Shown here: in pieces, positions 1 to 5,054 of the stretch
Position numbering within the stretch: the stretch's first letter is position 1
Layout: every line of letters starts with the position of its first letter
Source of the DNA: Methylopumilus sp036745495
GTDB lineage: Bacteria; Pseudomonadota; Gammaproteobacteria; Burkholderiales; Methylophilaceae
Assembly (NCBI GenBank): GCA_036745495.1
Contig: DAIOGA010000035.1
Span: 1 to 7,393, forward strand
Length of the DNA: 7,393 nucleotides
Direction: 5' to 3'
Notes under the pieces: generated by a model
What the model saw: the letters and a program-made list of their open reading frames with translations, nothing else
Databases searched by the model: none
Told to the model about the DNA's origin: nothing
Program-made: the position numbers and the translations under genes

Positions 1-154
1 TGAAGACATCGGCCAGCTTGTAAGATCAGCCAAAGAAAATAATGATAAAACAAATTTACTGATTGAGTTAAGAGTCGATCAAGCGCATGAAGCACTTTTT
101 ATTAAAAACGAATTGATTGAAATCCTCTTAGAAGACCAAAAAAGATTTGATTAG
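1..154 (+). CDS. C-terminal 50 codons of an unrecognised protein (5' end outside window)
   Basis: An open frame enters from the left edge (first complete codon at base 2) and runs without a stop to TAG at 152-154. The fragment contains no ATG, so it must be the tail of a longer gene. The 50 visible residues are charged and helix-like: a Lys/Asn/Asp-rich stretch, then alternating leucine/isoleucine and Glu/Lys residues, ending in an acidic-basic tail (EDQKRFD). There is no cysteine, no transmembrane segment and no motif I recognise, so I assign no function. It is convergent with ftsB and the two stop codons overlap by 2 nt. That precise junction, with no spare sequence, supports a real gene end. 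Confidence is fair that it is coding and nil for its role. Confidence 0.6.
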   Translation, partial: EDIGQLVRSAKENNDKTNLLIELRVDQAHEALFIKNELIEILLEDQKRFD

Positions 155-474
155 TGCTTAGCTTGTGAGTTACTTGGAGTCTCGGTATCTTTCTTATCTT
201 TTTCATGATTTGTCACTTGGAAAAAGATTTCATCTTGCTTAATCATACCAAGTTCACTGCGCGCCCTCTCCTCAATGGCTGAGAAGCCTTGCTTAAGATC
301 GCTTACTTCAGCATTTAATACGTTGTTTCTGATCTGATTATCTGTATTTGTTTTTTTCTGCACTTCAATTTGATGATTTAAACTCCAAACGCGAAACCAA
401 CTACCTTTTCCAAACCATAACGGATATTGCATTAACGCTACTAACACTACAAAAATAGCAGTTAAGGATTTCAT
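151..474 (-). CDS. ftsB: Cell division protein FtsB
   Basis: FtsB is a small bitopic inner-membrane protein that forms a complex with FtsL and FtsQ and helps activate septal peptidoglycan synthesis. The 107-residue product has the family layout. A very short cytoplasmic start is followed by one hydrophobic helix (about residues 4-16), then the juxtamembrane YPLWFGKGSW segment (17-26). A periplasmic coiled-coil region (about 29-63) follows, then the conserved patch AIEERARSELGMI (66-78) and FFQV (84-87). The tail after residue 88 is hydrophilic and poorly conserved. The gene is last in the pyrG-kdsA-eno operon, and its ATG lies one base after the enolase stop. I see no Shine-Dalgarno sequence, so translational coupling to eno is likely. 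The eno-ftsB linkage is well known in Proteobacteria. The ispD gene that follows ftsB in E. coli is absent here, where a convergent gene ends instead. Confidence 0.93.
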   Translation of the reverse strand: MKSLTAIFVVLVALMQYPLWFGKGSWFRVWSLNHQIEVQKKTNTDNQIRNNVLNAEVSDLKQGFSAIEERARSELGMIKQDEIFFQVTNHEKDKKDTETPSNSQAKH

Positions 475-475
475 G

Positions 476-1762
476 TTATTTATTCAATTGATAAAAACAA
501 GAAAGGCCTGCATAAGACGAAGCTGTTCCGAGTTCTTCTTCTATGCGCAGGAGTTGATTATATTTTGCAATACGCTCTGATCTTGAAAGCGAACCTGTCT
601 TAATTTGTAACGCATTTGTAGCAACTGCTAAATCAGCAATTGTCGTGTCCTCAGTTTCACCTGAGCGATGCGAAATAACAGCGGTATATCCTGCTTTTTT
701 AGCCATTGCAATGGTCTCAAATGTTTCAGTGAGCGTACCAATTTGATTCACTTTAATTAAAACAGAATTAGCAACTTTGCGTTTAATACCTTCATCTAGA
801 ATTTTAGGATTTGTTACAAAAAGATCATCGCCTACAAGTTGAATATTTTTACCTAATCTTTGCGTCAACACATGCCAACCATCCCAATCGAATTCACCCA
901 TACCATCTTCAATACTGATGATCGGATATTTATCACACCATGTCGCTAGATAATCTGTAAATTGCTCACTTGATAAAGATAGGTTTTCTGAAGCGAGATG
1001 ATATTTACCATCTTTATAGAATTCAGTACTTGCACAATCAAGACCAAGATAAACATCACGGCCTGGTTCGTAACCAGCCTGAGAAATAGCTTCCATAATC
1101 ATTTGTATAGCTGATTCATTAGATGGGAGGTTAGGTGCAAAACCACCTTCATCACCTACAGTCGTTGAAAAACCTTTTTTACTTAATGTTTTTTTGAGCG
1201 CTTGAAAAACTTCTGCGCCACAACGCATCGCTTCTCTAAATGTAGGTCTTCCAGCAGGAATAATCATAAACTCTTGCATATCGACACTATTATCTGCATG
1301 CGCACCACCGTTAATCACATTCATCATTGGTGTAGGTAATTGCATAGGGCCTGAACCACCAAGATAACGATAGAGAGGTAAATTAGAATTTTTTGCTGCG
1401 GCCACTGCTGAGGCCATAGACACTGCGAGAATTGCATTAGCGCCTAAACGACCCTTATTTTCTGTGCCGTCTAATTCAATCATGGTTTGATCAATTAATG
1501 TTTGATCATCTACATCAAGACCAATTACTGCTTTAGCAATTTCAGTATTAACATGCTTTACTGCATTTAAAACACCTTTTCCAAAATAACGTTTTGCATC
1601 ACCATCACGAAGCTCAATCGCCTCTTTACTACCTGTAGAAGCACCAGATGGCACCATTGCTCTTCCCATCACACCAGAATCTAATAAAACATCAGCTTCT
1701 ATAGTTGGATTGCCTCTTGAATCAATAACCTCTCGAGCAACAATTTGTTTCACAAAACTCAT
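476..1762 (-). CDS. eno: Enolase (phosphopyruvate hydratase)
   Basis: Enolase interconverts 2-phosphoglycerate and phosphoenolpyruvate in glycolysis and gluconeogenesis, using Mg2+ in the cytoplasm. The product is 428 residues, close to the usual ~430. It has the N-terminal capping domain (REVIDSRGNPT at 10-20) and the C-terminal barrel. Visible active-site elements are H155 (GGAHADN), E164, E205 (GDEGG), metal ligands D242, E285 (SIEDG) and D312 (GDDLFVTN), catalytic K337 (LIKVNQIG), the SHRSGETED signature at 364-372 and K388. I chose ATG 1760-1762 because the family N-terminus begins there and an AAGGA ribosome site lies 6 nt upstream (1769-1773). An in-frame ATG at 1804 would add 14 residues foreign to the family and overlap kdsA. 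The gene lies 28 nt after kdsA and 1 nt before ftsB. Confidence 0.98.
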   Translation of the reverse strand: MSFVKQIVAREVIDSRGNPTIEADVLLDSGVMGRAMVPSGASTGSKEAIELRDGDAKRYFGKGVLNAVKHVNTEIAKAVIGLDVDDQTLIDQTMIELDGTENKGRLGANAILAVSMASAVAAAKNSNLPLYRYLGGSGPMQLPTPMMNVINGGAHADNSVDMQEFMIIPAGRPTFREAMRCGAEVFQALKKTLSKKGFSTTVGDEGGFAPNLPSNESAIQMIMEAISQAGYEPGRDVYLGLDCASTEFYKDGKYHLASENLSLSSEQFTDYLATWCDKYPIISIEDGMGEFDWDGWHVLTQRLGKNIQLVGDDLFVTNPKILDEGIKRKVANSVLIKVNQIGTLTETFETIAMAKKAGYTAVISHRSGETEDTTIADLAVATNALQIKTGSLSRSERIAKYNQLLRIEEELGTASSYAGLSCFYQLNK

Positions 1763-1790
1763 TCTTTTTCCTTCATTTACAGTTAATTGT

Positions 1791-2627
1791 TTAAGACATC
1801 TCAATGAAGCCTGCTTTTTTCACTGATCGATCAATTTCAGCTAACACTTCAAGCAGTGCTTTCATTTTTTTAAGTGGCCATGCATTAGGTCCGTCAGATA
1901 AAGCTTCTTTTGGATTAGGATGTGTTTCCATAAAAATACCTGCAATACCGCTCGCAACAGCAGCCCTTGCAAGAACAGGTACAAATTCACTTTGTCCACC
2001 ACTCTTATCACCTTGACCGCCAGGTTGTTGAACTGAGTGCGTTGCATCAAATACAACAGGACAATTTGTTTCTCGCATAATAGACAAACTTCTCATATCT
2101 GAAACGAGTGTGTTGTAACCGAAAGATGCGCCTCGTTCACAGACCATAATATTATCGAGACCACCGTTAGCTTCTTTAGCTTTTGTGACAACTTGTTTCA
2201 TATCGCCTGGCGCTAAAAATTGACCCTTCTTAATATTTACAGGCTTGCCTGAGGTTGCAACAGCTGTAATAAAATCAGTTTGTCGACACAAGAAAGCGGG
2301 TGTTTGGAGTACATCCACAACACTTGCAACCTGCTCAACTTGAAATTGATCATGCACATCTGTTAGAACTGGGACACCAATTTGCTTTTTCACTTCAGAC
2401 AAAATTCTTAATCCTTCATCAATACCAAAGCCTCTGAAAGTTTTATTTGAGCTTCGATTGGCTTTGTCATAAGACGATTTAAAAATAAATGGGATATTGA
2501 GTGCTGCGGTTATTTCTTTTAATTGGCCTGCAACATCTAAAGTCATTGCTTCAGATTCAATCACACAAGGACCTGCAATTAAAAATAATGGATGATTTAA
2601 TCCAACATCAAAGTTGCATAGTTTCAT
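1791..2627 (-). CDS. kdsA: 2-dehydro-3-deoxyphosphooctonate aldolase (KDO-8-phosphate synthase), metal-dependent type
   Basis: KdsA condenses phosphoenolpyruvate with arabinose-5-phosphate to give KDO-8-phosphate, the first committed step to the KDO sugar of lipopolysaccharide. The 278-residue protein is a single TIM-barrel with family motifs IAGPCVIES (17-25), KSSYDKANRSS (50-60), TDVHD (89-93), FLCRQTD (112-118) and CERGASFGY (163-171). The residue before VIES is C21, where the E. coli enzyme has asparagine. H197, E234 and D245 are also in place, completing the Cys/His/Glu/Asp metal set of the metal-dependent class. The class call is inferred from remembered family alignments. The ATG overlaps the pyrG stop as ATGA (2624-2627), and an AAGGA ribosome site lies 8 nt upstream inside pyrG (2636-2640). 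The gene therefore looks both coupled and independently ribosome-loaded. Its substrate is the product of the next gene, eno. Confidence 0.97.
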   Translation of the reverse strand: MKLCNFDVGLNHPLFLIAGPCVIESEAMTLDVAGQLKEITAALNIPFIFKSSYDKANRSSNKTFRGFGIDEGLRILSEVKKQIGVPVLTDVHDQFQVEQVASVVDVLQTPAFLCRQTDFITAVATSGKPVNIKKGQFLAPGDMKQVVTKAKEANGGLDNIMVCERGASFGYNTLVSDMRSLSIMRETNCPVVFDATHSVQQPGGQGDKSGGQSEFVPVLARAAVASGIAGIFMETHPNPKEALSDGPNAWPLKKMKALLEVLAEIDRSVKKAGFIEMS

Positions 2628-4267
2628 GATGCACTTCCTTTAGATTGTTTGTATTTTAGTGCAGCTTGAATATAGGCCTTAAATAATGGATGGCCTGTTC
2701 TTGGATTGGAAGTAAATTCAGGATGGAACTGACAGCCCATAAACCAAGGATGTTGGTCTTGAGGCAATTCAATGATTTCACAAAGCTGCTCAAAAGGTGT
2801 TCTGGCGGACACTATAAGGCCTGCTTTAATTAATTGATCTACATAATGGTTATTTACTTCATAACGATGACGATGACGCTCATTCACTTCAGCTCCATAA
2901 ATTTTATGCGCTAAAGTTCCAGATTCGATTGGACACTTCTGTGCACCCAGTCTCATTGTGCCGCCTAAGTCTGAGGAGTCATCTCTTTTTTCAATTGTGC
3001 CTTCAGATGATTTCCATTCAGTAATTAATCCAATCACTTGATGCTGAGCCTCTTGATCGAATTCAGTGCTGTTTGCATTTTTAAGCATGGCTTTATGTCT
3101 TGCAAACTCAACAACAGCTAATTGCATGCCTAAACAAATACCTAAATATGGAATTTTATTTTCACGTGCAAATTGAATTGCTTTAATTTTGCCTTCTGTG
3201 CCTCGTTTACCAAAGCCACCGGGCACTAAAATAGCATCCATATCTGCTAATGCTTTAGCACCACTTTTTTCAATTTCTTCTGAATCAAGATAATGGATTT
3301 TTATTTTTGATGACGTGTGTATTCCTGCGTGAATCAATGCTTCTGTGAGTGACTTGTATGATTCAGTCAAATCTACATATTTACCAACAAATGCAATATC
3401 AACATGATGTTTTGTATGTTTCAACGCATCGGTAATTTTGTCCCAGCTTGAAAGATCTGCAGGTTTCGCCAAAATATTTAATTTGTGGCAAACAATTTCA
3501 TCAATCATTTGCTGATGAAGTAAGCTTGGTATTTTATAAATGGAATCTGAATCAACTGCCGAAATAACTGCTTCAGGTGCAACGTTTGTAAATAAAGCTA
3601 TTTTCTTTCTTTCATCATCCGGGATAGCACGATCAGCTCTACAAATTAAAATGTCTGGCTGAATACCAATTTCTCTTAATTCTTTAACAGAGTGCTGCGT
3701 TGGTTTTGTTTTTAATTCGCCTGCTGTTGAAATAAAAGGAAGTAAAGTGAGATGAATATAGCAAGCATTTTCACGGCCTTCTTCAAATCCAATTTGACGA
3801 ATAGCTTCTAGAAAAGGTAATGACTCAATATCACCTACTGTACCGCCGACTTCAACGATCGCAACATCAGCGCCATTTGCACCATTCTTAATATGTAATT
3901 TAATTTCATCTGTAATATGGGGGATAACTTGAACGGTCTTACCTAAATATTCACCGCGACGCTCTTTGCGAATAACGCTGTCGTATATTTGGCCTGTCGT
4001 AAAATTATTCTTCTTGCCCATACGCGCTGATATAAAACGCTCGTAATGGCCAAGATCAAGATCGGTTTCAGCGCCATCATCGGTCACAAAGACTTCCCCA
4101 TGCTGAAATGGACTCATCGTACCTGGGTCGACATTAATATAGGGATCAAGTTTTAGCATCGTCACTTTGATGCCGCGTGACTCTAGAATTGCGCCGAGAC
4201 TAGCGGCTGCGATACCTTTCCCCAAGGAAGAAACGACACCGCCAGTAACAAACACGTATTTGGTCAT
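2624..4267 (-). CDS. pyrG: CTP synthase (glutamine hydrolysing)
   Basis: PyrG aminates UTP to CTP using ATP and glutamine, the last step of pyrimidine nucleotide synthesis. The 547 residues match the usual ~545. The N-terminal synthetase domain (about 1-270) carries the P-loop-like GGVVSSLGKG (9-18), the nucleotide and magnesium region around D71 (TDLDLGHYER) and E139 (VEVGGTVGDIES). The C-terminal class I glutaminase domain (about 290-540) carries VPGGFG (348-353), nucleophile C378 in GICLGMQ, and H515/E517 in QFHPEF, so both active sites look intact. It is the first gene of the operon, with its stop overlapping the kdsA start by 4 nt. No Shine-Dalgarno sequence precedes the ATG (upstream bases AAAAGCCTTTCC), which is notable for a gene that opens an operon. 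Two promoter candidates lie upstream at 4302-4330 and 4406-4435. Confidence 0.98.
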   Translation of the reverse strand: MTKYVFVTGGVVSSLGKGIAAASLGAILESRGIKVTMLKLDPYINVDPGTMSPFQHGEVFVTDDGAETDLDLGHYERFISARMGKKNNFTTGQIYDSVIRKERRGEYLGKTVQVIPHITDEIKLHIKNGANGADVAIVEVGGTVGDIESLPFLEAIRQIGFEEGRENACYIHLTLLPFISTAGELKTKPTQHSVKELREIGIQPDILICRADRAIPDDERKKIALFTNVAPEAVISAVDSDSIYKIPSLLHQQMIDEIVCHKLNILAKPADLSSWDKITDALKHTKHHVDIAFVGKYVDLTESYKSLTEALIHAGIHTSSKIKIHYLDSEEIEKSGAKALADMDAILVPGGFGKRGTEGKIKAIQFARENKIPYLGICLGMQLAVVEFARHKAMLKNANSTEFDQEAQHQVIGLITEWKSSEGTIEKRDDSSDLGGTMRLGAQKCPIESGTLAHKIYGAEVNERHRHRYEVNNHYVDQLIKAGLIVSARTPFEQLCEIIELPQDQHPWFMGCQFHPEFTSNPRTGHPLFKAYIQAALKYKQSKGSAS

Positions 4268-4301
4268 GGAAAGGCTTTTAAATAATTGCTGACGGGAGTC
4301 T

Positions 4302-4330
4302 ATTTTACTTTAAAGCTATGTGTCTCACAA
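4302..4330 (-). promoter_or_regulatory. Candidate sigma-70 promoter P1 for pyrG-kdsA-eno-ftsB
   Basis: On the minus strand TTGTGA (4325-4330, 4 of 6 to the -35 consensus) is followed after exactly 17 bp by TAAAAT (4302-4307, 5 of 6 to the -10 consensus). Transcription would begin near 4295, inside the short C-run of ACTCCCG, giving a leader of roughly 27 nt before the pyrG ATG. Spacing and position are good. The assignment rests on sequence match only. Confidence 0.6.
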
Positions 4331-4376
4331 TTGAAGTTTGAGATTTCTCAGAGAGGGAAAGGGATTTCAAAGGTTT

Positions 4377-4385
4377 TTATCCAAA
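4377..4385 (-). promoter_or_regulatory. Near-consensus DnaA box (8 of 9)
   Basis: The plus strand reads TTATCCAAA, one mismatch from the DnaA box TTATCCACA. It is oriented opposite to the two perfect boxes, which read TTATCCACA on the minus strand. Its strand is really plus-oriented; it is listed on minus because it would act on the minus-strand pyrG promoters. Alone it would mean little in AT-rich DNA; its weight comes from the neighbouring boxes. Confidence 0.35.
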
Positions 4386-4405
4386 TTAACCTAAAAATTG
4401 GCTTT

Positions 4406-4435
4406 CTTTTAATGGATAAAATAATCCAGTGTCAA
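4406..4435 (-). promoter_or_regulatory. Candidate upstream promoter P2 for the pyrG operon, embedded in DnaA boxes
   Basis: On the minus strand a perfect -35 hexamer TTGACA (4430-4435) is followed after 18 bp by TAAAAG (4406-4411, 4 of 6 to TATAAT). Transcription would begin near 4399, about 130 nt before pyrG. A 7-of-9 DnaA-box match (4411-4419) lies over the spacer and first base of the -10. An 8-of-9 match (4377-4385) lies just downstream of the start, and two perfect boxes lie about 35-55 bp upstream of the -35. The -10 is weak, so the promoter may need an activator or may be spurious. Confidence 0.4.
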
Positions 4436-4454
4436 CCCGTTTTGATAAAAAAAC

Positions 4455-4489
4455 ATCTCCACAAAATCTGTGGATAACTTTGTGGATAA
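4455..4489 (-). promoter_or_regulatory. DnaA-box cluster: two perfect boxes plus one inverted degenerate box
   Basis: The plus strand has TGTGGATAA at 4469-4477 and again at 4481-4489. Both are exact 9-of-9 matches to the DnaA box (TTATCCACA on the minus strand), in the same orientation and separated by 3 bp. A 7-of-9 box in the opposite orientation (ATCTCCACA, 4455-4463) lies 5 bp away, so CCACA and TGTGG form an inverted repeat. Two perfect 9-mers within 21 bp are very unlikely by chance. DnaA binding is therefore a strong prediction, but the role is open: control of the pyrG promoters, or a titration, reactivation or origin-type site. Confidence 0.7.
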
Positions 4490-4571
4490 AGCTGACATAA
4501 ATTTATAACTCTTGAATTTATATACGTTTTTTTAAATCGCTTATTTTTTAAGCTAAATAAAAGTTGTTTAA
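4490..4571. other. Very AT-rich spacer between the DnaA boxes and the IHF-like site
   Basis: Bases 4501-4560 contain only 10 G/C in 60, much more AT-rich than the neighbouring genes. The segment holds T- and A-runs and a small inverted repeat (GCTTA, loop TTTTT, TAAGC at 4539-4553). It could unwind easily, as a duplex-unwinding element does, or simply be non-coding AT-rich DNA. No gene, RNA or convincing terminator is visible in it. Confidence 0.45.
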
Positions 4572-4584
4572 AATCAATGGGTTA
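4572..4584 (+). promoter_or_regulatory. Perfect match to the IHF consensus
   Basis: AATCAATGGGTTA fits WATCAANNNNTTR at every position. IHF bends DNA and often accompanies DnaA boxes in E. coli oriC, datA and DARS2. The consensus is loose, and a chance match in a few hundred AT-rich bases is not rare. The call gains support only from the DnaA boxes about 85 bp away. Confidence 0.4.
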
Positions 4585-4622
4585 ACTTATGTGTCTAATT
4601 CCATTAGGATTTTTGCTTACAC

Positions 4623-5045
4623 TTAATGTAATTTCTTAGCAGATGTGCATAACTGCACTATTTTGGGGAGCGCATCGAGTGTATTTTGATGCGATATCTC
4701 AATCACTGAAGTTAAATTCATGCCACGTAATTCAGCAAAAAAAGTTGCGATTTGNNNNNNNNNNNNNNNNNNNNNNNNNNNNNNNNNNNNNNNNNNNNNN
4801 NNNNNNNNNNNNNNNNNNNNNNNNNNNNNNNNNNNNNNNNNNNNNNNNNNNNNNGGATGAAAACCTAAAGCATAAAAACAATTGGGAAATTTTTTTCTAA
4901 GATTAATAACGTCATCGAAACTTTTTCGATTTACTGCGGGAACAATAATTTTTTCAACGCCATGATCAAGCGCCAGTTTAACAATATCATCTTGCTCTTG
5001 ATTAAACTCTAATGCATCTAGGTGACAGTGGCTATCAATAAGCAT
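4623..5045 (-). CDS. TatD-family metal-dependent hydrolase (YjjV-like), interrupted by assembly gap
   Basis: TatD-family proteins are cytoplasmic TIM-barrel metallohydrolases, several with DNase activity. The N-terminal part shows the HxH metal motif in DSHCHLD (H6, H8), then VEKIIVPAV (30-38) and the YALGFH strand (H63), all close to the E. coli YjjV subgroup. After the N-run the last 43 codons match a TatD C-terminus (AELRGMNLTSVIEISHQNT, then the end). Family members have about 255-260 residues. The visible 106 plus 33-34 codons of N give only 140, so roughly 150 central residues (including the other metal ligands) lie in the gap, whose 100-base length is probably a placeholder. The start ATG (5043-5045) lies 9 nt after the ribD stop with no Shine-Dalgarno sequence, so coupling is likely. 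I treat it as an intact gene with unsequenced middle, not a pseudogene. Confidence 0.85.
   Translation of the reverse strand: MLIDSHCHLDALEFNQEQDDIVKLALDHGVEKIIVPAVNRKSFDDVINLRKKFPNCFYALGFHXXXXXXXXXXXXXXXXXXXXXXXXXXXXXXXXXXQIATFFAELRGMNLTSVIEISHQNTLDALPKIVQLCTSAKKLH
4755..4854. other. Assembly gap of exactly 100 N inside the tatD-family gene
   Basis: A run of 100 undetermined bases separates the N-terminal and C-terminal parts of one gene. Exactly 100 is the usual convention for a gap of unknown size. By comparison with full-length relatives the true gap should be near 450 bases. That the frame is kept across it is coincidence if the length is a placeholder. Confidence 0.95.
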
Positions 5046-5054
5046 TGGGAATGA

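Noticed and set aside
1763..1804. Upstream in-frame ATG giving a 442-residue enolase
   Set aside because: The extra 14 residues do not belong to the family and would overlap kdsA. The AAGGA site and the conserved N-terminus both point to 1762.
1804..2056. Open frames inside kdsA (plus 1804-2016, minus 1862-2056)
   Set aside because: They lie wholly within a confidently identified gene in other frames and encode no recognisable protein.
4413..4428. Inverted repeat TGGAT-loop-ATCCA as a terminator or hairpin
   Set aside because: The stem is only 5 bp with no following T-run in the relevant direction. It is better read as two facing degenerate DnaA-box halves within the P2 region.
4286..4477. 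Plus-strand 63-codon open frame in the intergenic region
   Set aside because: It runs antisense across both promoter candidates and a DnaA box, has no recognisable protein features and no ribosome site. It is better explained as chance.
4539..4553. Inverted repeat GCTTA-loop-TAAGC as terminator of the tatD transcript
   Set aside because: The 5-bp AT-rich stem is weak, and on the minus strand it is followed by A-rich rather than T-rich sequence.
4643..4900. Plus-strand frame across the N-run
   Set aside because: It is antisense to the TatD-family gene and depends on undetermined bases.
4623..5045. TatD-family gene as a deleted pseudogene
   Set aside because: The missing part coincides exactly with a 100-N placeholder, and both flanks are intact and in frame.
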